Assembly (NCBI RefSeq): GCF_014472415.1
Contig: NZ_JACSZV010000027.1
Location: 1 to 64,000, forward strand
DNA from: Pseudomonas sp. N40(2020)
GTDB lineage: Bacteria; Pseudomonadota; Gammaproteobacteria; Pseudomonadales; Pseudomonadaceae
Length of the DNA stretch: 64,000 nucleotides
Direction of reading: 5' to 3'
Shown in pieces: positions 18,132-26,744 of the stretch. The position numbers and the translations under genes are program-made. The first letter of the stretch is position 1. Every line of letters begins with the position of its first letter. Below the pieces are notes generated by a model that saw only the letters and a program-made list of their open reading frames with translations, did not search any database and was not told the DNA's origin.

Positions 18132-18902
18132 TCAGCGGACGACGCCTTCTTCGATCAGCAACTTGAGAATCGCCTCAGCCCCGGCCTGGGCAGTCACCCC
18201 TTTCAACACCTGCCCACCGCCGCCACTGGCCTTGGCCGTAGCAGCCTTCATCCGATCAGCGCCACTCTTGGCCTTGATCACTTTCAAGCGTTTCGGCCGA
18301 GGCTTGGCCGGTTGCAGTGTCGCTACCACGAGCAATTCGTCGTCCAGCACTTCCACGTCTTCGGCATTCAACTCACCGCGACGTGCCGGCCCATATGCAC
18401 TCTGCCGAGGCTTCGGTGCGGCGTTATCCACAGTCGCCAGAAACGGCAGCCGCACCTTCAACCGCCGCCGCTGCCCGCGCGGCAACGCTTGCAGCACCAG
18501 CGCCGAACCGTCATTGATCGACTCAACCTGCGCCAACCCCACCACCAGCGGCCAGCCCAGGCCTTCGGCCAGCAGAAAAGGCAGCATCCCCGAGCCTTCA
18601 CCGGTTTCAGCCTGGCTACCGGTCAGCACGACCTGCGCACCGGCATCACGTAGATACGCGGTCAGTGCCGGCAATGCATCGGCGCCTGCCGGTTGTTCCA
18701 GCACATGCATCTGCTCAAGGCCCATGCCCAGATAGGCGCGCAATGCGGGTTCCGCAACATCGCCGGCATGCAGCACTTGCAGGTTATCCCCAGCCAGTTG
18801 CAGGCCCAGCTCCACGGCACGGGCATCCTGTTCGGCGCGGCGTGGCCGGCCGGAGGTCGGGTGGGCGCCGATTGAAACCAAACTGATGATTTTTGTGTTC
18901 AT
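18132..18902 (-). CDS. etfB: Electron transfer flavoprotein beta subunit (dimethylglycine demethylase-linked)
   Basis: This 256-residue ETF-beta-like protein pairs with the product of etfA upstream to receive electrons from DgcA/DgcB. Typical are EQDARAVELGLQLAG, GSQAETGEGSGMLPFLLAEGLGWP and PRPKRLKVIKAKS. It is divergent from the housekeeping fatty-acid ETF, as expected for the betaine-associated pair. It is last in the operon, nine bases after etfA. Its coding sequence contains a perfect DnaA box at 18424-18432, reading through Val-Asp-Asn. Confidence 0.88.
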   Translation of the reverse strand: MNTKIISLVSIGAHPTSGRPRRAEQDARAVELGLQLAGDNLQVLHAGDVAEPALRAYLGMGLEQMHVLEQPAGADALPALTAYLRDAGAQVVLTGSQAETGEGSGMLPFLLAEGLGWPLVVGLAQVESINDGSALVLQALPRGQRRRLKVRLPFLATVDNAAPKPRQSAYGPARRGELNAEDVEVLDDELLVVATLQPAKPRPKRLKVIKAKSGADRMKAATAKASGGGGQVLKGVTAQAGAEAILKLLIEEGVVR

Positions 18903-18911
18903 AGCCGTTCC

Positions 18912-20132
18912 TTAAGCCGCATCGCGCTTGGCATCGTTGCGGTAAGCCTCAACCGCCGCAATCAAGGCCTGAAGAATCTCCGCGCTCTCGCCAATCACCG
19001 ACAGGTCCGCGCGTTTGATCATGTCGCAACCCGGATCGAGGTTGATCGCCACGACTTTGTCGCAGGCACCGATGCCTTGCAGGTGCTGGATCGCCCCGGA
19101 AATCCCCACGGCGACATACACCCGCGCCGTAACCCAGGTGCCGGACGCGCCGACCTGCCGGTCGCGCGCCATGAAGCCGTCGTCCACCGCCACCCGCGAG
19201 GCGCCTTCAGTAGCGCCCAGTGCAGCGGCGGTCTGGTGGAATAGCGCCCAGTCCTTGACCCCGTTACCGCCGGAGAAAATGAACTCGGCTTCGGCCATTG
19301 GAATCGCCGCCGGATCGACTGCCACCGCGCCTAGATCTTCAATGCGCGACAGACTGCGCGCGACGCTTGTGGATAACTCCACGGGCAGCGCTTCGTGACG
19401 GGTTTCGCTGACAGGTTCGGCACATTCGGCCGAGGCCAGAATCAACCGCGCAACGGGACGCGCCAAATCCTGCAGGCCAGCGCCAGCGCGGCCGATGCAT
19501 TCCTGATCCTTGACCTGCCACACACGTGTCGCCGGGCGTTCGCCCAATGCCGCAGCAAAGCGTCGACCGAGTTCACCGCCACCGCTGCGGCTGTCCGGCA
19601 GCAGCCAGTGACGCGGGTTGAACTGGTTATCCACAGCGCGCAAACCTTGCACACGCTGCTCCGGTGCGTAACCGCTGAATTCCTCGCCCTCCAGCACCAG
19701 CAAGCGATCGACGCCTGCGGTGGCGAAAGCGTTTTCCTTGTGCTCGCCGAAGACCACGGCCAACACCGCGCCGTCGTTGCCTGCCAGTTGATGGGCGAGG
19801 CCGAGCAAATCGCGATCATGGCTGCTCAAGCGGCCGCCGACCATGTCCGGCACCACGCTGATGTAGAACGCCGGGGCCGGCACTTGATGCAGCGGCAGTT
19901 GCACCTCAACCGTGGCCGAGCGTTTGACCGCCCCGCCCTGCTGCGCGCCGCTGCGGTCGATGCGTTTGAGGCCGTTCGGGCCGATAAAACCAATGCCATG
20001 CAGATTCTTACGGATGACGCCATTGGGGCCCATCCAGCTGTGCTGCGCCGGTTGCATGGCCGCGTGCAATGGATGCAGACGGTTACGGGCAATCCATTCG
20101 GCGCGCGGGTCGCGGCGGATAATGTCGCTCAT
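18912..20132 (-). CDS. etfA: Electron transfer flavoprotein alpha subunit (dimethylglycine demethylase-linked)
   Basis: This 406-residue protein is longer than a housekeeping ETF-alpha by an N-terminal extension (RRDPRAEWIARNRLHPLHAA). The FAD domain shows FIFSGGNGVKDW, GASRVAVDDGFM, GASGTWV, YVAVGISGAIQHLQGIGACD and AINLDPGCDMIKRADLSVIG. It overlaps the dgcB stop codon by one base (TGATG), so translation is coupled. Two perfect DnaA boxes lie inside the gene (19368-19376 minus, 19627-19635). Confidence 0.92.
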   Translation of the reverse strand: MSDIIRRDPRAEWIARNRLHPLHAAMQPAQHSWMGPNGVIRKNLHGIGFIGPNGLKRIDRSGAQQGGAVKRSATVEVQLPLHQVPAPAFYISVVPDMVGGRLSSHDRDLLGLAHQLAGNDGAVLAVVFGEHKENAFATAGVDRLLVLEGEEFSGYAPEQRVQGLRAVDNQFNPRHWLLPDSRSGGGELGRRFAAALGERPATRVWQVKDQECIGRAGAGLQDLARPVARLILASAECAEPVSETRHEALPVELSTSVARSLSRIEDLGAVAVDPAAIPMAEAEFIFSGGNGVKDWALFHQTAAALGATEGASRVAVDDGFMARDRQVGASGTWVTARVYVAVGISGAIQHLQGIGACDKVVAINLDPGCDMIKRADLSVIGESAEILQALIAAVEAYRNDAKRDAA

Positions 20133-22081
20133 CAGTGGGCCTCCGCGGGTTCACGTTTGGCCGGCGCAGTCGGCTTGCCTGGCGCGGCGTCTTCAAGCAG
20201 GGCGTCGGCCACCAGTTCAGCGATGTCCTTGATCAGCGGACGCGGTTCAACCACGCCTTCGAGCATCGCCGTGCACTGTGGACAACCCACGGCCACCAGC
20301 TCGGCGCCGGTCTCGCGGATGTCGTCCATGCGCATGTCGGGGATGCGTTGCTTGCCCGGAATGTCGGTGATCGGCGCACCGCCACCGCCGCCGCAGCAGC
20401 GCGAACGGAAGCCGGAACGTTGCATCTCTTTCACTTCGATACCCAGCGCGCGCAGCACTTCACGCGGCGCTTCGTACTCGCCGTTGTAGCGGCCGAGGTA
20501 GCACGGATCGTGATAGGTCACGCTGTTGCCTTTGTGCTGACCGAGGTTAAGCGCGCCGGCCTCAATGATCTCCGCCATGTACGTGCTGTGATGCTGCACC
20601 AGGTAGTTGCCATCAAAGGCGCCGTATTCGTTTTTCAGCACATGGAAACTGTGCGGATCGCAGGTAACGATGCGGTTGAAGCTGTATTTGGCCAAGGTCT
20701 GAATGTTGCGTTTGGCCAACAACTGGAAGGTTGCTTCGTCGCCCAGACGGCGGGCGACGTCGCCACTGTCTCGCTCTTCGAGCCCCAGTACTGCGAAGTC
20801 GACCTTGGCCGCTTTCAGCACTTTGACGAAAGCACGCAGGGTGCGCTGGTTGCGCATGTCGAAAGCGCCGTCGCCAACCCAGAACAGCACGTCGGTGGAT
20901 TTCTTTTCGCTCAGCAAATTGAGGTTCAGATCCGCCGCCCAGTTCATCCGCCCGCCCGGAGCGAAACCGCCCGGGTTGTCGGTGGCGATCAGGTTTTCCA
21001 GGACTTCGGCGCCCTTGTTCGGCGTCGCGCCTTTTTCCAGCGTGAGGTGACGACGCATGTCGACGATGGCGTCGACGTGCTCGATCATCATCGGGCATTC
21101 CTCGACGCAAGCGCGGCACGTGGTGCACGACCACAGGGTTTCGGCATCGACCAGACCGTTAACGATTGGTTGATGTGGATTACCTGAATGCTCGCCAATC
21201 GGTTTGCCCGGATACGGACTGCCAGCGAAGTTGGCGTCAGTGCCGCCAGCGAGGCCGACGACCATGTCCTGAATCAGCTTTTTCGGGTTCAGCGGCTGGC
21301 CGGCAGCGAAGGCCGGGCACGCCGCTTCGCACTTGCCGCACTGCACGCAGGCGTCGAAGCCGAGCAACTGGTTCCAGGTGAAATCCTTGGGTTTTTCCAC
21401 GCCCAGCGGCGCGGAGGGATCGTTGAGGTCCAGCGGCTTCAAACCGGTCGACCGGCCGCCGCCAAAACGCTCGGCGCGACGGTGCCACGCCAGGTGCAGG
21501 GCACCGGCGAAGGCGTGTTTCATCGGCCCGCCCCAGGTCATGCCGAAGAACAATTCCGACACGCCCCACAGCACACCGACGCCGAGAATTACCGCCAATA
21601 TCCAGCCGCCGAAGTTTTCCGGGAGGATCCCGGCCACCGGCAAGGTCACCAGAAAGAACGACGCCGAGAACGCCAGCAGGCTTTTCGGCAAGCGCATCCA
21701 CGGGCCTTTCGACAACCGTGCCGGCGGGTTACGTCGACGCAGGTAAACGAAGATCGCGCCGACGAACATCACCGCCGTCATCAGCAGCAACGCGTAGCCG
21801 AGGATGCGGTTATGCAGGCCGAAACCGTGCACCAGAATCGCCAGCACAATCGACGCCACCGCGCCGCCGGCCGTGGCCACGTGGGTGTTGGCGATGTATT
21901 TGTCCCGCGCCACCACATGGTGCAAGTCGACCATGTAACGCTTGGGCATGGCGAACAGGCCACCGATCAGGTCGACCTTCGAGGCTCGGCCCCGACGCCA
22001 CATGGCCACCCGCCGCAACGCGCCGAGGACACCAAGGCCCAGGGCTGCGAACAACAGGATTGGAAGAAGGGTGTTCAACAT
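20132..22081 (-). CDS. dgcB: Dimethylglycine demethylation protein DgcB
   Basis: This iron-sulfur membrane oxidoreductase is needed with DgcA for conversion of dimethylglycine to sarcosine. The start at 22081 (MLNTLLPILLFAALGLGVLG, GGGAG upstream) gives 649 residues; the frame is open upstream only because it reads through a REP. Hydrophobic segments fill roughly residues 1-30 and 75-190. Two ferredoxin motifs follow, CVQCGKCEAACP and CTTCRACVEECP, then heterodisulfide reductase-type cysteine motifs (DPCYLGRYN, CCGGGGG). It probably links flavin electrons to ETF or quinone. Confidence 0.94.
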   Translation of the reverse strand: MLNTLLPILLFAALGLGVLGALRRVAMWRRGRASKVDLIGGLFAMPKRYMVDLHHVVARDKYIANTHVATAGGAVASIVLAILVHGFGLHNRILGYALLLMTAVMFVGAIFVYLRRRNPPARLSKGPWMRLPKSLLAFSASFFLVTLPVAGILPENFGGWILAVILGVGVLWGVSELFFGMTWGGPMKHAFAGALHLAWHRRAERFGGGRSTGLKPLDLNDPSAPLGVEKPKDFTWNQLLGFDACVQCGKCEAACPAFAAGQPLNPKKLIQDMVVGLAGGTDANFAGSPYPGKPIGEHSGNPHQPIVNGLVDAETLWSCTTCRACVEECPMMIEHVDAIVDMRRHLTLEKGATPNKGAEVLENLIATDNPGGFAPGGRMNWAADLNLNLLSEKKSTDVLFWVGDGAFDMRNQRTLRAFVKVLKAAKVDFAVLGLEERDSGDVARRLGDEATFQLLAKRNIQTLAKYSFNRIVTCDPHSFHVLKNEYGAFDGNYLVQHHSTYMAEIIEAGALNLGQHKGNSVTYHDPCYLGRYNGEYEAPREVLRALGIEVKEMQRSGFRSRCCGGGGGAPITDIPGKQRIPDMRMDDIRETGAELVAVGCPQCTAMLEGVVEPRPLIKDIAELVADALLEDAAPGKPTAPAKREPAEAH

Positions 22082-22128
22082 AGGTGAAGCTCCCACCAGT
22101 ACAGCCTGGAGAAACACGGGCGTTCGAT

Positions 22129-22234
22129 GATCGTTCCCACGCTCTGCGTGGGAATGCATCCCGGGACGCTTCGCGTCCCAAAGCGGACGCGGAGCGTCCA
22201 TTGCGGCATTCCCACGCAGAGCGTGGGAACGATC
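22129..22234. repeat. Complete REP doublet (REPIN-like), GTTCCCACGC family
   Basis: Two palindromic REPs face each other: GATCGTTCCCACGCTCTGCG at the left, GGGACGCTTCGCGTCCC and GGACGCGGAGCGTCC in the middle, and GCATTCCCACGCAGAGCGTG running to GATC at the right. It lies between dgcA and dgcB. Related doublets are at 34379, 41024, 50653 and 53684. Confidence 0.92.
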
Positions 22235-22245
22235 AGTTCAGCGGC

Positions 22246-24306
22246 TTAGAAATCCTTGCAGAGGCGCAGTGCGTCGTAGATCGCAGCGTGGGTATTACGC
22301 TGCGCCACGCAATCGCCGATGCGGAACAACAAGTAGCCGTCACCCGTGGTACTCAGCGATGGCTGCGGCTTGATTGCGAACAGTGCGTCGATGTCGATCT
22401 GGCCCTTGTTGCGCGAACCGTCCTTGAGCCCGTAATACAGCTCTTCGTCCGGACGCACGCCGTTTTCCACCACCACCTGATCGACCACCCGCTCCTCTTT
22501 GGCGCCGGTGTATTCGTTCTCCAGCACGGCGACCAGTTTGTCGCCTTCGCGGTAGACCTTCTCCAGCATCATGTCGCCGGTCATGATCACTTCTTTCGGG
22601 TACATGCTGCGGTAGTAGGTCGGGAACGACGTACCGCCAATGGCCACGCCCGGTTTGATGTCGTCGGTGACGATCTCGACCTGGCTGCCCTTGTCAGCGA
22701 GGAAGTCGGCAACCGACATCCCGGTGAACTCGCAAATGGTGTCGTAGACCAGCACGTTCTTGCCCGGCGCGACCTTGCCGTCGAGCACGTCCCAACTGCT
22801 GACCACCAGCCCTTCGGCGGCGCCCCAGTGTTCGTTCTGCTCAAGGAACGGATGCCCGCCGACCGCCAGCACCACCACGTCCGGACGCAGATCGAGGATG
22901 GTCGCCGCGTCGGCAGCCGTCCCCAGACGCAGATCGACTTTCAAGCGCGCCAATTCCAGCTGGAACCAGCGGGTGATGCCGGCAATCTGGTCGCGCTGTG
23001 GTGCTTTCGAAGCCGTGGTGATCTGCCCGCCGATGAATTCCTTCTTCTCGAACAGGGTCACGTCGTGGCCTCGTTCGGCAGACACGCGCGCCGCTTCCAT
23101 TCCGGCAGGACCGGCACCGACCACCACCACTTTGCGTTTGACGCCCGTGGACTTCTCGATGATGTGCGGCACGCCCATATATTCACGGGAGGTCGCGGCG
23201 TTCTGGATGCACAGCACATCCAGCCCTTGGTACTGGCGGTCGATGCAATAGTTGGCGCCGACGCACTGTTTGATCTGGTCGATCTGGCCCATCTTGATCT
23301 TGGCGATCAGGTGCGGGTCGGCAATATGCGCGCGGGTCATGCCGACCATGTCGACGTAACCGCCTTCCAGAATGCGCGTAGCCTGGTTCGGGTCCTTGAT
23401 GTTCTGCGCGTGCAGCACCGGCGCTTTCACCACTTCCTTGATCCCGGCGGCCAGATGCAGGAACGGCTCCGGTGGATAACTCATGTTGGGGATTACGTTG
23501 GCCAGGGTGTTGTGGGTGTCGCAACCCGAACCGACCACGCCGATGAAGTCGATCATGCCGGTGTCGTCGTAATACTTGGCGATCTGCTTCATGTCTTCGT
23601 GGGACAAGCCGTCCGGGTGGAACTCGTCACCGCACAGACGGATGCCGACACAGAAATCGTCGCCGACTTCCTTACGCACAGCCTTGAGCACTTCCAGACC
23701 AAAACGCATGCGGTTCTCGAAGCTGCCGCCCCATTCGTCGGTGCGTTTGTTGACGCGCGGGCTCCAGAACTGGTCGATCATGTGCTGGTGCACAGCCGAC
23801 AGTTCAACGCCGTCCAGCCCGCCAGCCTTGGCCCGCGCGGCAGCGGTGGCGTAGTTGCCGATCACCCGCCAGATTTCTTCCGGCTCGATGGTTTTGCAGG
23901 TCGCGCGGTGTACCGGTTCACGGATGCCCGACGGCGACAGCAGGGTCGGCCAGTGCTCGCCGTCCCAACGCGAGCGGCGGCCCATGTGGGTAATCTGGAT
24001 CATGATCTTGGCGCCATGCTTGTGCATGGCATCGGCCAGATTCTGGAAGTGCGGGATGATCCGGTCGTCTGCCAGGTTGACCGATTTCCACCAGCCTTGC
24101 GGGCTGTCGATGGCCACGCTGGAGGAGCCACCGCAAATCGCCAGGCCGATGCCGCCCTTGGCTTTCTCTTCGTAGTATTTGACGTAGCGATCGGTGGTCA
24201 TGCCGCCGTCGGTCGCGTAGACCTCGGCGTGCGCGGTACTGAGCACGCGGTTGCGGATTGTCAGTTTGCCGATCGGGATCGGCTGGAACATTGCTTCGAA
24301 AGCCAT
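22246..24306 (-). CDS. dgcA: Dimethylglycine demethylation flavoprotein DgcA
   Basis: This 686-residue enzyme is of the Old Yellow Enzyme / trimethylamine dehydrogenase type. An FMN TIM-barrel (about 1-370, with NRVLSTAHAEVYATDGG) is followed by a [4Fe-4S] cysteine region (CVGANYCIDRQYQG, CIQNAATSREY) and an FAD/NAD-binding domain (VVVVGAGPAGMEAARVSAERGH). It removes a methyl group from dimethylglycine. GAGGAACC precedes the ATG. It follows the DUF5943-type gene by 15 bases and precedes dgcB, separated by a REP doublet. Confidence 0.95.
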   Translation of the reverse strand: MAFEAMFQPIPIGKLTIRNRVLSTAHAEVYATDGGMTTDRYVKYYEEKAKGGIGLAICGGSSSVAIDSPQGWWKSVNLADDRIIPHFQNLADAMHKHGAKIMIQITHMGRRSRWDGEHWPTLLSPSGIREPVHRATCKTIEPEEIWRVIGNYATAAARAKAGGLDGVELSAVHQHMIDQFWSPRVNKRTDEWGGSFENRMRFGLEVLKAVRKEVGDDFCVGIRLCGDEFHPDGLSHEDMKQIAKYYDDTGMIDFIGVVGSGCDTHNTLANVIPNMSYPPEPFLHLAAGIKEVVKAPVLHAQNIKDPNQATRILEGGYVDMVGMTRAHIADPHLIAKIKMGQIDQIKQCVGANYCIDRQYQGLDVLCIQNAATSREYMGVPHIIEKSTGVKRKVVVVGAGPAGMEAARVSAERGHDVTLFEKKEFIGGQITTASKAPQRDQIAGITRWFQLELARLKVDLRLGTAADAATILDLRPDVVVLAVGGHPFLEQNEHWGAAEGLVVSSWDVLDGKVAPGKNVLVYDTICEFTGMSVADFLADKGSQVEIVTDDIKPGVAIGGTSFPTYYRSMYPKEVIMTGDMMLEKVYREGDKLVAVLENEYTGAKEERVVDQVVVENGVRPDEELYYGLKDGSRNKGQIDIDALFAIKPQPSLSTTGDGYLLFRIGDCVAQRNTHAAIYDALRLCKDF

Positions 24307-24321
24307 GGCGGGTTCCTCGAC

Positions 24322-24852
24322 TTACAACGGCTTGACGGTGAACAGGCCGTCGTCGTGGCCTTCTTCGGAGCCACCGTAGACTTGCTCGGCAACGGTGCGA
24401 ATCTTGCTGCCGCGAGCCTCAAGAATCTGATCCATGGCACCGGCAAACCAACCGGTGAACATGTAGTCGACCTTGCGCCCGACCTTGCCGTACACGTAGA
24501 CGAACGCCGAGTGTTCGAGCTTGACGCTGGCGGTGCCTTTGTCGAGGTCGATGTCCTGGATCTTGAACAGGCCCCAGCCGCGTTGCGACAGGCGCTTCAT
24601 GTAATGCTCGAACACCGCAACGCCTTCCAGGCCGTGGCATTCGGCTTCTTTTTCACACCAGTGCCAGGCGGACTTGTAGCCGGCCTTGTAGAGAATTTCG
24701 GCGTAGGCGTCGGCGCCCAGCACTTCTTCGATGCCCATGTGGTTGTTGACGAAAAAGTGGCGCGGCACGTACAGCATCGGCAGGGCGTCGGAGGTCCAGA
24801 CACCGGTTTCGCTGTCGACTTCGATTGGCAATTGCGGGGCGATCTTGGCCAT
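24322..24852 (-). CDS. DUF5943-type protein of the dimethylglycine operon
   Basis: This conserved 176-residue protein lies between the M19-like gene and dgcA. The sequence (YVPRHFFVNNHMGIEEVLGA, WHWCEKEAECHGLEG, FTGWFAGAMDQILEARG) looks like a V4R-related small-molecule-binding fold of the DUF5943 group. This is a family impression, not a search result. There is no signal peptide or membrane segment. The tight operon with dgcAB suggests an accessory role in dimethylglycine turnover. A GGAGTTAAG site precedes the ATG. Confidence 0.75.
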   Translation of the reverse strand: MAKIAPQLPIEVDSETGVWTSDALPMLYVPRHFFVNNHMGIEEVLGADAYAEILYKAGYKSAWHWCEKEAECHGLEGVAVFEHYMKRLSQRGWGLFKIQDIDLDKGTASVKLEHSAFVYVYGKVGRKVDYMFTGWFAGAMDQILEARGSKIRTVAEQVYGGSEEGHDDGLFTVKPL

Positions 24853-24930
24853 GGAAACTTAACTCCAGAAAATTTGGTTTGTTGCCCCTGGCGCGGACGG
24901 CCGGAGGAAAGGATTCAGAAGTGCAGCGGC

Positions 24931-25908
24931 TTATTCGCCCCAGACGTCCTTTAGGACGTTCACCCAGTTCTCGCCCATGATCTTGCGCACCACGTGCTCG
25001 GAGTGGCCACGCTTGAGCAGGGTTTCAGTCAGGTTCGGGAACTCGCCGACGGTGCGGATGCCCAGCGGGTTGATGATCTTGCCGAAGCTGGTCAGACGGC
25101 GGGCGTAGCCCTTGTCGTGGGTCAGGTATTCGAAGAAGTCCTGGCCATGGCCCTGGGTGAAGTCGGTGCCGATGCCAATGGAATCTTCGCCAACGATGTT
25201 CATCACGTATTCGATGGCTTCGGCGTAGTCGTCGATGGTCGAATCGATGCCCTTGGCGAGGAACGGCGCGAACATGGTCACGCCGACAAAACCGCCGTGG
25301 TCGGCAATGAACTTGAGCTCTTCATCGGACTTGTTGCGCGGGTGCTCTTTAAGACCCGACGGCAGGCAGTGGGAATAGCAGACCGGTTTTTTCGATTCGA
25401 GGATGACTTCCTCGGAGGTCTTGGAGCCGACGTGGGACAGGTCGCACATCACGCCAACGCAGTTCATCTCGGCAACGATCTCGCGACCGAAGCCCGACAG
25501 GCCGCCGTCACGCTCGTAGCAACCGGTGCCGACCAGGTTCTGGGTGTTGTAGCACATCTGCACGATGCCGACGCCGAGCTGCTTGAACACCTCGACATAG
25601 CCGATCTGGTCTTCAAACGCGTGGGCATTCTGGAAGCCGAACAGGATGCCGGTCTTGCCTTGCTCTTTGGCACGACGAATGTCGGCGGTGGTGCGTACCG
25701 GCATCACCAGGTCGCTGTTTTCGCGGATCAGCTTCTGGCTGGCAGCGATGTTGTTCACGGTCGCCTGAAAGCCTTCCCACACTGACACGGTGCAGTTGGC
25801 CGCCGTCAGACCGCCCTTGCGCATGTCTTCGAACAGCTCACGGTTCCATTTGGCAATGATCAGACCGTCGATAACGATGCTGTCGGCGTGTAATTCGGCT
25901 GGGCTCAT
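24931..25908 (-). CDS. Peptidase M19 (membrane dipeptidase)-like protein, first gene of the dgc operon
   Basis: The 325 residues start MSPAELHADSIVIDG at 25908, with AAGGGGAC upstream; the longer upstream frame is not supported. It resembles renal-type dipeptidases through CDLSHVGSKTSEEVI, CYSHCLPSGLKEHPRNKSDEEL and IGIGTDFTQGHG. The N-terminal metal motif HxD (usually DGHND) is absent: the segment reads VIDGLIIAKWN. The metal site is thus altered, and dipeptidase activity should not be assumed. P. aeruginosa has an equivalent gene (PA5396) beside dgcA. It may act on a methylamine intermediate, but this is inference from context only. Confidence 0.85.
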   Translation of the reverse strand: MSPAELHADSIVIDGLIIAKWNRELFEDMRKGGLTAANCTVSVWEGFQATVNNIAASQKLIRENSDLVMPVRTTADIRRAKEQGKTGILFGFQNAHAFEDQIGYVEVFKQLGVGIVQMCYNTQNLVGTGCYERDGGLSGFGREIVAEMNCVGVMCDLSHVGSKTSEEVILESKKPVCYSHCLPSGLKEHPRNKSDEELKFIADHGGFVGVTMFAPFLAKGIDSTIDDYAEAIEYVMNIVGEDSIGIGTDFTQGHGQDFFEYLTHDKGYARRLTSFGKIINPLGIRTVGEFPNLTETLLKRGHSEHVVRKIMGENWVNVLKDVWGE

Positions 25909-26002
25909 CAGGCGTCCCCTTATTGGCGATTCATGCGCCGAATCGTCTGCCGGCGCTTTGGGGCCAGCATATGCCTCGGTGCCGGGGCGACCGGGTGCAA
26001 AA

Positions 26003-26039
26003 ACGACAGGGGAATTGCCGAAAGCGTCAATCCGCGACA
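26003..26039. promoter_or_regulatory. Candidate activator half-sites upstream of the M19-DUF5943-dgcAB-etfAB operon
   Basis: On the plus strand ACGACA (26003-26008) and GCGTCA (26024-26029) are 21 bases apart, with GCGACA following at 26034. They lie 95-130 bases upstream of the operon start. The half-site type and phase match the repeats at choX, caiX, gbcA and glyA. The individual matches are short. Confidence 0.3.
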
Positions 26040-26142
26040 AAGGGTCACCAAGCGGCCCGACCAGCCACCTGTTCAAGCCTGCAAGCTTGAGCCAGAATCT
26101 CCCGCATCTTGGAAACACCACTGGATTAGAGCGGCGACATCA

Positions 26143-26544
26143 ATGAAATCGATCTTCCTGGCTTTGGCTTTGATTGCGACCGGCGTACACGCCGCTGAAG
26201 AGTCCGACAACAACCCGTGCGACGCAGTCGAAAGCGACGTCCAGACCCTGGAATGCTCGACCTACAGCCGCACCACCGCCGAAGACCTGCTCAAAGACAA
26301 CTACGCCAGCCTCGCCGAACGCATGCAAACCGCGTACGGCAAGAACCCGGCGCAGCTGGCCGACATCACCACCAAACTCAAAACCGCCCAGCAGCAGTGG
26401 CTGAAGACGCGGGATGCAGATTGCGCGGTGGAAGCCTTCCCGGCCACCGAAGGCAGCAAGGCGTTCAAGATTGCGCAAAATGACTGTGTGGCGCGGATGA
26501 GCGATGAGCGGTCGGAGTTTTTGGAGTCGATTGGGCAGGAGTAA
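26143..26544 (+). CDS. Secreted LprI-like (DUF1311) protein
   Basis: This 133-residue protein has a clear signal peptide, MKSIFLALALIATGVHA, with cleavage before AEES. Mature Cys residues at CDAVESDVQTLEC, DADCAVEAF and NDCVARM fit the lysozyme-inhibitor LprI / DUF1311 family, and WLKTRDADC is the family hallmark. The ATG at 26143 was chosen because the signal begins there. A periplasmic role, possibly lysozyme inhibition, follows from family knowledge only. Confidence 0.8.
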   Translation: MKSIFLALALIATGVHAAEESDNNPCDAVESDVQTLECSTYSRTTAEDLLKDNYASLAERMQTAYGKNPAQLADITTKLKTAQQQWLKTRDADCAVEAFPATEGSKAFKIAQNDCVARMSDERSEFLESIGQE

Positions 26545-26700
26545 TCCTGAAAGCTGGAACTGCCTCCGGCTTTCAACCCCACACTCCTCTCTTCCTACAA
26601 ATTACTCCGACATCGCCTACACAAATTGCTTGAATGCCTAAAACGAAGGGCCTTCCACGCAACATGCGGTCAACGATTGTTGATTGGCCACCGGAAAAAT

Positions 26701-26736
26701 ATAAGTAAAGATTCGCGAATCTTATAAAAGACTTAT
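26701..26736. promoter_or_regulatory. Palindromic operator of the toxin-antitoxin pair
   Basis: A perfect 16-base palindrome AAGATTCGCGAATCTT (26708-26723) lies inside a wider inverted pair ATAAGT/ACTTAT (26701-26706 and 26731-26736). It begins 22 bases before the toxin start and overlaps the likely promoter (TATAAAAG). This is the expected autorepression site for the helix-turn-helix antitoxin. The rest of 26545-26700 shows no gene. Confidence 0.7.
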
Positions 26737-26744
26737 ATTCTTCC

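Noticed and set aside
22084-24954. 956-codon plus-strand open frame opposite dgcA
   Set aside because: Antisense shadow of dgcA and the DUF5943-type gene, reading through a REP doublet at its start.
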